Assembly: GCF_900101865.1 (NCBI RefSeq)
Contig: NZ_FNAH01000009.1
Coordinates: 56,524 to 120,523 of the forward strand
DNA: 64,000 nt
From: Paracoccus isoporae
Lineage (GTDB): Bacteria; Pseudomonadota; Alphaproteobacteria; Rhodobacterales; Rhodobacteraceae
Reading direction: 5' to 3'
The notes under the pieces were generated by a model. It did no database searches. It was given only the letters and a program-made list of their open reading frames with translations, and had not been told where the DNA came from. Below, in pieces: positions 37,315-45,101 of this stretch. Position numbers and translations under genes: made by a program. Position 1 is the first letter of the stretch. The number at the start of each line of letters is the position of its first letter.

Positions 37315-37646
37315 GCCGGTTCCTCCACAGCGTTGATGCGCAGATAGCGCCCGTCCGGCCCGTCCTCCGCCACCGCGTCGATGCGGAACAGGCGCGCACC
37401 GCTGCGCAGCCTCTGGCCCGGCGCGGGGCGGCGCGGATCACCCGGCGGGGCGGCGCGCAGGATGATCCGCCAGGCCAGGCGGCTTTCGGCGCCGGCCTGC
37501 GCCCCGCGCAGCCGCCCGGCCCCGCTCAGCATCTGCGCATAAACGACGCCCAAGGCGCGCCAGACCAGGCGCTGCCCGCCCATGCCATCGGGTTCCCGCT
37601 CCGCCGTCTCCAGCGTCAGCGGCACGTTCAGCCGCGGCACCGCCAT
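37311..37646 (-). CDS. orfg7: GTA g7: head-tail adaptor / head closure protein
   Basis: 111 residues from the ATG at 37646 (MAVPRLNVPLTLETAEREPDGMGG), with GQRLRSGARLFRIDAVAEDGPDGRYL at the end. This matches the phage SPP1 gp16-type head-closure family used in GTAs. The ATG overlaps the g6 stop by one base. The open frame continues 14 codons upstream, without homology. Confidence 0.9.
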   Translation of the reverse strand: MAVPRLNVPLTLETAEREPDGMGGQRLVWRALGVVYAQMLSGAGRLRGAQAGAESRLAWRIILRAAPPGDPRRPAPGQRLRSGARLFRIDAVAEDGPDGRYLRINAVEEPA

Positions 37647-38251
37647 CACCGCGCCCCCCGGCCGCACAGCACGCGCACCGCCCGCCACCGCTCGATCAGC
37701 GCGCTGACCCCCACCGGCAGGGCAAGCCGCGCCGCGTCATCGCCGCGATCCTCGTAATAGCGCGTGGCCAGCATCACCACCGCCTGCGCCAGATCCGGCG
37801 GCACGCCCGTCCAGTTATCCGCGAACCCGGCGGTGAACCGGATCAGCACCCGCCCGCCCTCCGGCGGCGACGGCAGCACCGCGCCCCGCGGCGCGATCCA
37901 GGGGCGCATCGCGTCCTCGACCAGCCGCCAGCCCGCCTGCGGCACGGCGCGGCGCGCCCCGTCGCGCGCCTCGAAGGCCAGCTCGGCCACCCGGCCCACC
38001 GGCGCCATCGGCAGGGGCTGGCAGGCCGGATCGCGCCAGCCCTCCAGCAGCAGCCGGTAATCGCGGCGCAGCAGCACCTTGCCGGTCCGCCCCTCGATCA
38101 TCGCGATGGCGGCGCGCAGGAACCCGGCCAGCGCCCGGTCCTCCGCCGCGCCCGCCTCCAGCGCGAAGCCGGAGCCGAGCCGCAGATGCGCCCGCAATTC
38201 CGCCACCGGCAGCGCCGCATCCGCCGGTGTCGTCTCCTCGACTAGTATCAT
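37646..38251 (-). CDS. orfg6: GTA g6: head-tail connector protein
   Basis: About 201 residues from ATG 38251 (MILVEETTPADAALPVAELRAHLRLGSG), followed by AAIAMIEGRTGKVLLRRDYRLLLEGW. This is the phage gp6-like head-tail connector pattern, forming the adaptor ring beneath the portal. 142 bases separate it from g5. Confidence 0.9.
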   Translation of the reverse strand: MILVEETTPADAALPVAELRAHLRLGSGFALEAGAAEDRALAGFLRAAIAMIEGRTGKVLLRRDYRLLLEGWRDPACQPLPMAPVGRVAELAFEARDGARRAVPQAGWRLVEDAMRPWIAPRGAVLPSPPEGGRVLIRFTAGFADNWTGVPPDLAQAVVMLATRYYEDRGDDAARLALPVGVSALIERWRAVRVLCGRGAR

Positions 38252-38393
38252 CCCGAACCTCCCGTCCGAGCCGGGCCAGTCTGGCCGCGTGTCCACAGGG
38301 AAAAACCGCGCCGGCCCGCGCGCCCCGAGGCATGCGCGGACAGTTGCTGAGCCGGCAGGGGGCCGGCCGGCGCGGCCTCGACGACCTGACGGA

Positions 38394-39557
38394 TCAGGCG
38401 CCGAACTTCAGCACCTTCATCGCGCGGCCGTCGACCAGCCCGCCGCCGATCCGCTTGGTGGCATAGAACAGCACGTTCGGCTTGGCCGAGAACGGATCGC
38501 GAAGGATGCGCAGATCGGGACGTTCGGCGATGGTGTAGGCGGCCTTGAAATCCCCGAACAGGATGGCCCGCGCATCCGGCGCGATATCCGGCATCTCCTC
38601 GGCCAGCACCACCGGATGCCCCAGCAGCCGCGCCGGCAGGCCCGCCGACAGGCTGTCGGCCCAGACGAAGCGGCCGTCTGCATCCTTCAGCTTGCGCATC
38701 ACCGATGCGGTCTTGGAGTTCATCACGAAATGCGCATTGACCCGGTGCCGCGAATCCAGCGCATAGACCATGTCGATCAGCACCTCGGTCGGGTTGGCCG
38801 CGGCAAACCCGCCGCTCACCCCGGTGGCGAACTCGCCCAGCCGGTGGATCTCGCCTGCGCCGGTGACATCGACCTCCGCCTGAAGCAGCCCCACCGGCTT
38901 GTCGAACCCGTCGCCGTTCAGCAGGGCATGGGCTTCGGCGCGGGCGAACTTGTCCGCGATCCGCTCGGCCAGCCAGGCCTCGATGTCGAAGGCGGCGTCG
39001 TCCAGCAGACGCTGGCTCGCCTTCGGCATGGCAGAGAGCTCATGCAGACGGATGGTGATCTTTTCCATGCCGGGCGAGTCGGTCTCCACCGCCTCGGTCT
39101 CGCCCGCCCAGCCAGTGCCCAGATCGTCGCGATCCACCAGCACCTCGTAAGCCGACGACTCCACCTGCACGACATTGCACAGCGCCCGGAGCGAGACCGA
39201 CCCCGACAGCGCCGATTGCACCGTCTCGGCCAGTTGCGGCGCCGCCTCCACGCCCGGCAGCGCCGCCGCGGTCATCGCCTTGCCCTCGATCTCGGGGCCG
39301 CGCAGCGCGGCATCGTCGCCGCGCCGCAGATAGGCATGAAACGCCTTGCGCTCCGGCGCCTCCCCGGCCGGCTCGGTGGCCAGCGGGCTGCGCGGGCGAA
39401 AGGCGGTCTTGCGGTCCAACATGGTCATGCGGTGATCCTGTGCATCGAGTTTCGTCTGGATATCCTGGCGGAACCCCTTGAGTTCATCGACGAACCCAAG
39501 CAATGCCGCCTTCAGCTCTCCGGGCGCGCCCGGCGCCGCGGTCCTGGTCTCGCTCAT
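38394..39557 (-). CDS. orfg5: GTA g5: HK97-fold major capsid protein
   Basis: 387 residues. The N-terminal helical scaffolding segment (VDELKGFRQDIQTKLDAQDHRMTMLDRK) is removed after assembly by the g4 protease. The HK97 fold follows, with AFHAYLRRGDDAALRG, VLVDRDDLGTGWAGETEAV and the closing FYATKRIGGGLVDGRAMKVLKFG. It forms the small GTA capsid that packages random host DNA fragments of a few kilobases. Confidence 0.95.
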   Translation of the reverse strand: MSETRTAAPGAPGELKAALLGFVDELKGFRQDIQTKLDAQDHRMTMLDRKTAFRPRSPLATEPAGEAPERKAFHAYLRRGDDAALRGPEIEGKAMTAAALPGVEAAPQLAETVQSALSGSVSLRALCNVVQVESSAYEVLVDRDDLGTGWAGETEAVETDSPGMEKITIRLHELSAMPKASQRLLDDAAFDIEAWLAERIADKFARAEAHALLNGDGFDKPVGLLQAEVDVTGAGEIHRLGEFATGVSGGFAAANPTEVLIDMVYALDSRHRVNAHFVMNSKTASVMRKLKDADGRFVWADSLSAGLPARLLGHPVVLAEEMPDIAPDARAILFGDFKAAYTIAERPDLRILRDPFSAKPNVLFYATKRIGGGLVDGRAMKVLKFGA

Positions 39558-39644
39558 CAGCGTCTCCTTATTGGTGTCTGGGGCCCTCCGCCCCGGTCCG
39601 GCGCCAGGCAGTAATCCCGCCCGGCCCCGCTGCGGCCGCGCGGT

Positions 39645-40211
39645 TCAGACCCGCAGCGCCTCGGTCGCGGCGATCAGCGCCGCCGCGAATTCCCTGTCCG
39701 GCCCGCCATGGGTCGGGCTGTGCGTCCGGCCCTGCACCCGGCCCTGCTTCCGGTCCAGCTTGGCCTCGGGCAGCATCGGGAAGGTCACCAGCGACACCTC
39801 CCACAGCTCGACCTCGCGCAGCACCCGGCGGCCCGTCGCGTCCCGCTCGGCCCGGATCGCGCGATAGCCGATGGACAGCCCGTCAATCGCCCCCGCCGCG
39901 ATCAGCGCCGCCGCCTCGCGCGCCCGCGCCACATCCGCCAGCAGCCGGCCGCGCACGAACAGCCCGGTCGCATCCTCGCGCACCTCGTCCCAGACGCCGA
40001 TGGGCCGGGCCGGGTCATGCTGCCACAGCATCCGCACCTTGCCGCCCTGCGCGGCAATCCGGCTGAGCGAGGCCGCAAACGCCCCCCGCGCCACGATATC
40101 GCCGCCCCGATCCGGCAGGCCGAAGCGGCTGGCATAGCCCTCGATCGCGGCATCATCGCCGCGCCGCGGCGGGTCGCCGGCCGAAAATCTCATCTCCGTT
40201 GCCCTGTCCAC
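39645..40211 (-). CDS. orfg4: GTA g4: HK97-family prohead protease
   Basis: About 188 residues. The fold is the herpesvirus-like serine protease: catalytic His in MLWQHDPARPIG and Ser in DGLSIGYRAIRAE. Opening IEGYASRFGLPDRGGDIVARGAF is diagnostic. The start is ambiguous; the GTG at 40211 has AAGGGGG just upstream and overlaps the g3.5 stop. An ATG at 40193 is the alternative. It cleaves the capsid N terminus. Confidence 0.9.
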   Translation of the reverse strand: MDRATEMRFSAGDPPRRGDDAAIEGYASRFGLPDRGGDIVARGAFAASLSRIAAQGGKVRMLWQHDPARPIGVWDEVREDATGLFVRGRLLADVARAREAAALIAAGAIDGLSIGYRAIRAERDATGRRVLREVELWEVSLVTFPMLPEAKLDRKQGRVQGRTHSPTHGGPDREFAAALIAATEALRV

Positions 40212-40212
40212 C

Positions 40213-40443
40213 TCAGCCCCCTTGCGATGCAAACTCGATCAGCGACTGCACGGCCTGGGTCAGGATCACGGCCACGACGCCGTAGACCGTCATCCACAAC
40301 CGCCGCTCCAGCCCCGCGATCAGCGCCTCGATCCGCTCCAGCCGCTTCTCGACAGCGCCGAATTGCAGCGCCATGACCCGTTCCTGCGCCTCGAAGCGCA
40401 GATGATGCGGATCGAGACCGTCCATGAAACGCGACCCCTCCAT
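40213..40443 (-). CDS. GTA g3.5: GTA head formation protein
   Basis: 76 residues. MEGSRFMDGLDPHHLRFEAQERVMALQFGAVEKRLERIEALIAGLERRLW has a coiled-coil region, then a hydrophobic helix (TVYGVVAVILTQAVQSLI) at the C terminus. Gene g3.5 occupies this position between portal and protease in RcGTA. It begins one base after the g3 stop. The role is not well defined. Confidence 0.85.
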   Translation of the reverse strand: MEGSRFMDGLDPHHLRFEAQERVMALQFGAVEKRLERIEALIAGLERRLWMTVYGVVAVILTQAVQSLIEFASQGG

Positions 40444-40444
40444 C

Positions 40445-41629
40445 TCAGCCCTCCGCCAGCGGCGGCAGGCCCAGAAGCGCGCGCTTCTCGGGATCGCTCA
40501 GAAACGACACCTCGCCGATGCGCCGCCATTGCTGGTCGCGTTCGGCCGCCAGCGCCGGGATCTGGTCCGGGTCGGGCCGCAGATCGACCTCCGCCCCCAG
40601 ATGCTCCGACAGGAACCACGCCACCGCGGCCGCGACCCGGCCGACCAGCGGCAGCACGGTCAGCCGGTAGAACGCCCGATGCGCCTCGGCGTAATTGGCA
40701 TAGGTCGCATCGCCCGGTATCCCGATCAGCATCGGCGGCACGCCGAAGGCCTGCGCGATCTCGCGCGCCGCCGCCTGCTTGGTCTGGTGGAACTCCATAT
40801 CCGACGGCGAAAACCCCATCGGCTTCCAGTCCAGCCCGCCCTCCAGCAGCATCGGCCGCCCGGCATTGCGCGCGCCCTGGTGATGCATCTCCATCTCCAC
40901 CGTCAGCCGCTCATATTGCTCGGCCGACAGGTTCCCCTGCCCGTCCGGCCCGGAATAGACGATCGCGCCCGAGGGCCGCGCGGCATTGTCCAGCAGCGCC
41001 TTCGACCAGGCAGAGGCGCTGTTATGCACATCCACCGCCACCGCCGCCGCCTGCAGGGGCGACAGCCCGTAATGATCGTCCGAGGGGTGAAAGCTGCGGA
41101 TATGACAGACCGGATCGGGCGCGCCGGTCATGTCGAAGCGATGCGTGCGCCCGCCCACCGCGTATTCATACGCCACCGGCCAGCCATCCGCGCCCGGCAC
41201 CACCCTCATCCGGTCGGATCGCAGAACATGCAGCTCCGCAGGCAGCCCCGCACCCGCGCCGACCGCCTCCAGGTAGCCATTGCCGCTCAGCAGGATCTGG
41301 CCATACAGCGCCTCGAACAGCTCGGCCCGTCCCTGCGCCGGGTTGGGCCGGCGCAGCAGATCCAGAACCGGATGGGTCTCGTACCGCCGCGCGGCATCCT
41401 GGCAGATCAGCGGCACCGCGGCGGCGGCCTCGGCAATCAGCCGCACGGCGCGGAACCCGACCGGATTGCCGATGAACCCGGCCTTCGTCAGCGTCGCCGT
41501 ATCGCGCGCCGACCAGATCGCGCGCCCCGGCGCCGCCGCCAGCGCCGCGACCCGCCCCGAGGCCGCCCGCGCCTTCTTCTCCATCACCGGCGCGGCCTCT
41601 GCCTGCCGGGAAAACAAACGAAACGCCAT
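40445..41629 (-). CDS. orfg3: GTA g3: portal protein
   Basis: 394 residues from ATG 41629 (MAFRLFSRQAEAAPVMEKK), the usual start. Diagnostic segments are HPVLDLLRRPNPAQGRAELFEALYGQILLSGNGYLEAVG, GLSPLQAAAVAVDVHN and PMGFSPSDMEFHQTKQAAAREIAQAFGVPPMLIGIPGD. These are typical of HK97-type phage portals. The portal ring is the DNA entry and exit of the head. The upstream frame is open to 41746, but that stretch is repeat-derived. Confidence 0.95.
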   Translation of the reverse strand: MAFRLFSRQAEAAPVMEKKARAASGRVAALAAAPGRAIWSARDTATLTKAGFIGNPVGFRAVRLIAEAAAAVPLICQDAARRYETHPVLDLLRRPNPAQGRAELFEALYGQILLSGNGYLEAVGAGAGLPAELHVLRSDRMRVVPGADGWPVAYEYAVGGRTHRFDMTGAPDPVCHIRSFHPSDDHYGLSPLQAAAVAVDVHNSASAWSKALLDNAARPSGAIVYSGPDGQGNLSAEQYERLTVEMEMHHQGARNAGRPMLLEGGLDWKPMGFSPSDMEFHQTKQAAAREIAQAFGVPPMLIGIPGDATYANYAEAHRAFYRLTVLPLVGRVAAAVAWFLSEHLGAEVDLRPDPDQIPALAAERDQQWRRIGEVSFLSDPEKRALLGLPPLAEG

Positions 41630-41713
41630 GCCTCGCCTCCGTGTCGTTCCATGAAAAAGGGCTGCCCGAACGGACGGCCCCTCGCCTCGCGTCACCCGAT
41701 CACAGCGACCGGG

Positions 41714-41734
41714 TTCTTCTTCACCCAAATACCC
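41714..41734 (-). repeat. Copy of the GGGTATTT/TGAAGAAGAA dispersed element
   Basis: Read on the minus strand it is GGGTATTT, three bases, TGAAGAAGAA, matching each arm of the 5455-5508 hairpin and the copy at 52677-52697. It lies in the g2-g3 gap. Confidence 0.75.
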
Positions 41735-41761
41735 AAATCCCGACACCGCCGATAAACCCCC

Positions 41762-41931
41762 GGCCCGGAACCAAGGGGCGCAGCCCCGCCGGGCCAGCGT
41801 CCGACCGCCCCCCGGGCGGACGCTTCGTCACCGGTCCACACCAAACATCCGTTCAGCGGGATGGCACCATAAAGCGCATCGCTCAAACCTATGAAGCGTC
41901 CCCCCGCGGTCGCCCGCTGGCCCTCTGCTGC
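41762..41931. repeat. Dispersed ~170-bp hairpin repeat, copy A
   Basis: Aligns with 47648-47817 in the same orientation. The first 121 bases are about 85% identical by hand alignment, and the rest is weaker. It contains GGGGC-GCA-GCCCC and a stem with arms GCGTCCG (41797-41803) and CGGACGC (41817-41823), both preserved in the second copy. It is probably a REP/BIME-like intergenic repeat of this lineage. Confidence 0.8.
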
Positions 41932-41961
41932 AGCCCACGCCGCACGGGCACATCGCCCCTC

Positions 41962-43308
41962 TCACAACCCCCGCATCCGCGGCCGCCGATACGACCCCGC
42001 CGGCTCGATCATCAGCGCGTGGATCGCCCAGACCATCGCATCCAGCCGGTCGGGCGAGCCCTTCCCTTGATAGCCGCGCAGGCTCATCCGGCACATCTGG
42101 TCCTCCAGCACGCCTAAGGACGGCCCGCGCAGATGCTTCACCCGCCCCTGCTCATAGAGCGCCGCCACCGGCTCGGCCCTGAGCGCCTTGCCGCGCCCGG
42201 CCCGCAAGCCGCGGAACGGCACCAGCGGATCGACCTGGCGGATCACGCTCTCGATCAGATCGCCGCCCTGGTTGACCTCCGCCACCAGCCGCTCGGCCTT
42301 GTGGCGGTCCATCGCGGCGATGGCGGCGCGGGCCCAGTCGAGCGGGCTGCCCTTCACGCTCGCATCCTCGATCACATAAGCCCGCCAGTCGGACGGCGCG
42401 CCCTGCGCCACCACCCCGGCCACCACGATCCCGCATTCATCCGATTGCGCGCCCGAGGACACCGCCGGATCCAGCGCCACCACCACCCGGTCGAGCGTCG
42501 GCAGACGGTCCACACGGGCGCTCTCGACCATCTCGCCGGTCCAGAGCGCCCCCTCCACATCCTCCAGGAGCACGCCCTCCAGCTCCTGCCGGCCCAGCCG
42601 CGTGCCGCCATAGCGCGCGGCGACCTCGGCCAGGAAACTCTCCGCCAGATAGGCCCGGTTGGCATCGGTCGGCGCGTGCGTCGTCACGGTCGAGGCGCTG
42701 TGCAGGATCCGCTTCAGCACCTCGACATTCTTCGGCGTGGTGGTCACGACCTGCTGGGGATGATCCCCCAGCCGCAGCGCGAATTGCAGCATGTCCCACG
42801 CCGCCTCGGCCTTTTTCCACTTGGCCAGCTCATCGACCCAGGCCGCGTCGAATTGCGGGCCGCGCAGCGCCTCGGGCTCATGGGCCGAAAACGCCATCGC
42901 CACCGCGCCGTTGGGCCAGACCAGCCGCCGCCGCGTCGCCTCCCAGACCGGGCGGCGGTCGGGCGGCGAACAGGCCAGGATGCCGCTGTCGCCGAACACC
43001 ATCACCTCGCGCACCTGATCGAAGGTCTCGCCCACCAGAGCCACCCGTGAACAGGCGCCGGGCGCATCGGGCACCGCCCCCTCGACGCGGGCGCGCACCC
43101 ATTCCGAGCCGGCACGGGTCTTGCCCGCCCCGCGCCCGCCCAGGATCACCCAGCTTTTCCAGTCGCCCTCGGGCGGCAACTGATGCGGCAGGGCCCAGAA
43201 CTCGAACAGCCAGGGCAGGCTCGCCAGCGCATTGTCGCTCAACCCCTCCAGGAACGCGTCAACCTCCTGCGGCGCGGCGGAGGCAAGCCAGGCGGCGCCC
43301 GATTTCAT
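41962..43308 (-). CDS. orfg2: GTA g2: terminase large subunit
   Basis: 448 residues. Walker A GGRGAGKT is at about residues 57-64, with the acidic Walker-B-like FDAAWVDELAKW after it. The RNase-H-fold nuclease half has VVALDPAVSSG, AEVNQGGDLIESVIRQVDP and SPDRLDAMVWAIHALM. It powers and cuts headful packaging of host DNA. The ATG at 43308 (MKSGAAWLAS) is my choice; it lies inside the end of g1, and an open frame reaches 43443. Confidence 0.95.
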   Translation of the reverse strand: MKSGAAWLASAAPQEVDAFLEGLSDNALASLPWLFEFWALPHQLPPEGDWKSWVILGGRGAGKTRAGSEWVRARVEGAVPDAPGACSRVALVGETFDQVREVMVFGDSGILACSPPDRRPVWEATRRRLVWPNGAVAMAFSAHEPEALRGPQFDAAWVDELAKWKKAEAAWDMLQFALRLGDHPQQVVTTTPKNVEVLKRILHSASTVTTHAPTDANRAYLAESFLAEVAARYGGTRLGRQELEGVLLEDVEGALWTGEMVESARVDRLPTLDRVVVALDPAVSSGAQSDECGIVVAGVVAQGAPSDWRAYVIEDASVKGSPLDWARAAIAAMDRHKAERLVAEVNQGGDLIESVIRQVDPLVPFRGLRAGRGKALRAEPVAALYEQGRVKHLRGPSLGVLEDQMCRMSLRGYQGKGSPDRLDAMVWAIHALMIEPAGSYRRPRMRGL

Positions 43309-43624
43309 CGCGTGCGGCGTCGAGGTCGAACTGACCGTCCCCGACGGCTCCAGCAGCTTCCTTGCGTAGTTTTTCAACCTTGTTCCTTTCCTCGAGCATG
43401 AGCTGCGTGGCCGAGCGAAGCTCCCGCGCGGTTCTGACCGCATCCTTCAGCTCGCCCATCTCCCCCGCCCGCAACCTTTGCCGCAGCAGGGTCAGATCCT
43501 CCGCGCAGCCGCGGAACAACTGCCCCGCGATCTCGATGTCATCCATGGCCGATCGGGGCTGGAACGGCCCCTCCGGCTGCTCCGTCCCCGGATCGAACGT
43601 CCCCGGTCCGAAATTCACTGTCAT
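43259..43624 (-). CDS. orfg1: GTA g1: small terminase
   Basis: 121 residues from ATG 43624. The core MDDIEIAGQLFRGCAEDLTLLRQRLRAGEMGELKDAVRTARELRSATQLMLEERNKVEKLRKEAAGA is a charged helical domain matching RcGTA g1, the first gene of the operon. g1 is known in R. capsulatus as a small terminase with weak, non-specific DNA binding. Its end overlaps the g2 start by 50 bases. The upstream frame to 43756 is not homologous. Confidence 0.9.
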   Translation of the reverse strand: MTVNFGPGTFDPGTEQPEGPFQPRSAMDDIEIAGQLFRGCAEDLTLLRQRLRAGEMGELKDAVRTARELRSATQLMLEERNKVEKLRKEAAGAVGDGQFDLDAARDEIGRRLACLRRAAGG

Positions 43625-44070
43625 CCAACATGCCCCGCCTCGTGATCTGTCCGCACGAGCCAAGAAACGAAAAAACCGCCAAAGGTCAGCGACCCGGCGG
43701 CTTGCCCATTTCTCCCAGCATGGAAAATTTCTACCCCGGACCGTGCGCCGGGTCAAGATTAATCATCTTAGGTCAACGTCTTAACCAAGTTTCACCCAGC
43801 CTCGGCTGGCCGAAACCGCGCTGCAACAGCACCGCGCCTTGCCGCGCAACAGCCCCGCAGCGCCCGCTCGATTCGCCCGAATCGACGGGCGAGTCCGACG
43901 GGCCCGCCCCCGGAATCATGCCGCCAACTGCCCCGGCTCAGCCCCAAGCCGCGCAGCTCGTCTTGCGGCAACAGGCTGAAAATTAACTTATATTAACAGT
44001 TTCGTGCTATGCTGCCCGCGCCGGCCCGCATGTCTTTCCGGCCGCGCAGACGACAAGAACAGGACGAACC
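43625..44070. other. Intergenic region holding the GTA promoter and a divergent promoter
   Basis: About 446 bases without a convincing gene, between GTA g1 (minus) and a small membrane protein gene (plus). The part around 43735-43800 is AT-rich and holds two direct copies of a GGTCAA sequence (43751 and 43771). The part from 43975 to 44000 contains TTAACTTATATTAACAG, a good candidate AT-rich promoter region for the plus-strand gene. The centre (43800-43970) is GC-rich and I see no structure there. Confidence 0.6.
43751..43776 (-). promoter_or_regulatory. Tandem TTGACC sites upstream of GTA g1
   Basis: On the minus strand TTGACC occurs twice exactly 20 bases apart (43771-43776 and 43751-43756), flanking an inverted repeat with arms AAGAT/ATCTT. 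Two helical turns of spacing is typical of paired activator sites. They lie about 127-152 bases upstream of the g1 start. Binding by a GTA activator such as GafA is speculation. Confidence 0.4.
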
Positions 44071-44460
44071 ATGAACGCACTACCCAAACGCTTCTTCATC
44101 TCGGCCGCCATCTTCGCGCTGATCGGCATGGTCTGGGGGATCGTGATGTCGGCCAGTGCCGACCACAGCATGTCCCCCGCGCACGGCCATCTGAACCTGA
44201 TCGGCTTCGTGGCGATGGCGGTGTTCGGTACATATTACGCGCTGACCCCGCAGGCAGCCGAAACCCGGCTGGCGCAGATCCATTTCGCCGTCTCGCTTAT
44301 CGCGGTGATGGTCATCGTGCCGGGCATCGCCCTGGCGATCGCACAGGGGCAGGAGGTCCTGGCCAAGCTCGGATCAGTGCTGTCGCTGGCGGCAATGGCG
44401 ATCTTCGCGCTGACCGTGTTCCGCCACGGCGTCGGCACGCAGCACGCCCAGCGGGGCTGA
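44071..44460 (+). CDS. Small four-helix membrane protein with HGH motif
   Basis: 129 residues: helices at about 8-27, 42-60, 70-92 and 98-115. The second helix starts PAHGHLNLIGFVAMAVFGTYYAL, which resembles the helix and His pattern of heme-copper oxidase subunit I fragments; a heme-binding role is only a suggestion. It faces away from the GTA operon. The AT-rich sequence upstream is its likely promoter. Function unknown. Confidence 0.7.
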   Translation: MNALPKRFFISAAIFALIGMVWGIVMSASADHSMSPAHGHLNLIGFVAMAVFGTYYALTPQAAETRLAQIHFAVSLIAVMVIVPGIALAIAQGQEVLAKLGSVLSLAAMAIFALTVFRHGVGTQHAQRG

Positions 44461-44506
44461 AGGGTGCGGTCGCGCCGCCCCGCGGCGCGCCCGACATCAC
44501 GCCGGA

Positions 44507-44989
44507 TCAGACCGTGCCGGTCGTGCCGTCCCCAGGCTTGCCGTCACCTGTCGCCGCATCGCCCCCGGCCTTGGCCCGCGCTTCCGCGGCCTCGGCCACG
44601 GCATTGCTGGCCTCTTCTTGCACCTGCTGGGCATAGGCGACCATGTTGGCGGCGTATGCCTCGTACCAGTCGGCGGTCTCCTCGGCCTGCATGGTTTCGG
44701 CCTTGCGACGCATTTCGTCGGCCTTGGCGCGGGTGTCGGCCACGGACTTGTCCCAATCAGCCTTGGCCTGGCTCCACTGCGCCTTCACCTCTTCGCTGGC
44801 CTCGTCGAAATAGCCCTGGATCTGCTGGTTCAGATCCGCCTGCCGCTCGGAGGCCGATTCCCGCCATTTGCGCATGTTCTCGGCGAAATCACCGCCGCGA
44901 TCGCGCATGTCCTCCTGCCACTTGGCCAGGCGCTTCTCGAAATCCTCGGCATTGCGCGCGAGGGTGGAAAACATGTCGGACAGCTTCAT
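44507..44989 (-). CDS. Charged helical (coiled-coil) hypothetical protein
   Basis: 160 residues, almost entirely predicted amphipathic helix: FEKRLAKWQEDMRDRGGDFAENMRKWRESASERQADLNQQIQGYF. It is rich in Ala, Glu, Lys and Trp, with no signal peptide or membrane helix. The last 20 residues are Gly/Asp/Thr-rich and disordered. The pattern resembles apolipoprotein-like proteins. Function unknown. Confidence 0.65.
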   Translation of the reverse strand: MKLSDMFSTLARNAEDFEKRLAKWQEDMRDRGGDFAENMRKWRESASERQADLNQQIQGYFDEASEEVKAQWSQAKADWDKSVADTRAKADEMRRKAETMQAEETADWYEAYAANMVAYAQQVQEEASNAVAEAAEARAKAGGDAATGDGKPGDGTTGTV

Positions 44990-45035
44990 GGGATCCTCCT
45001 GATGAGCCTGCGGCGTGACGCAAGATCAACCAAAA

Positions 45036-45063
45036 GCCCCCGCACCGGGTTCCGGGCGGGGGC
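45036..45063 (-). terminator. Rho-independent terminator after mltG
   Basis: On the minus strand, GCCCCCGC and GCGGGGGC arms (45056-45063 and 45036-45043) form an 8-base GC stem, followed by TTTTGG. It lies just past the mltG stop and ahead of the next minus-strand gene. Good candidate for ending the fabF-mltG transcript. Confidence 0.6.
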
Positions 45064-45101
45064 AAGCGGGGCGTCGGGGCGCAAGCAAGCGGCCGCCCGG
45101 A

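Larger units (their letters stand above)
41630..41961. other. 332-base non-coding gap inside the GTA operon
   Basis: Between the start of g3 and the stop of g2, both on the minus strand. Other junctions in this cluster overlap or are separated by 142 bases or fewer. The gap holds a single TTCTTCTTCA element (41714-41734) and a roughly 170-base repeat (41762-41931), related to one upstream of fabF. No convincing protein gene or tRNA is present. The inserted hairpins could weaken transcription or stabilise one part of the transcript. Confidence 0.7.

Noticed and set aside
41641..42117. Open frame over the g2-g3 gap (SVQRD-type peptide)
   Set aside because: The similar peptide in the 47593-48087 frame arises because both frames cross the same non-coding repeat. 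It is not a protein family.
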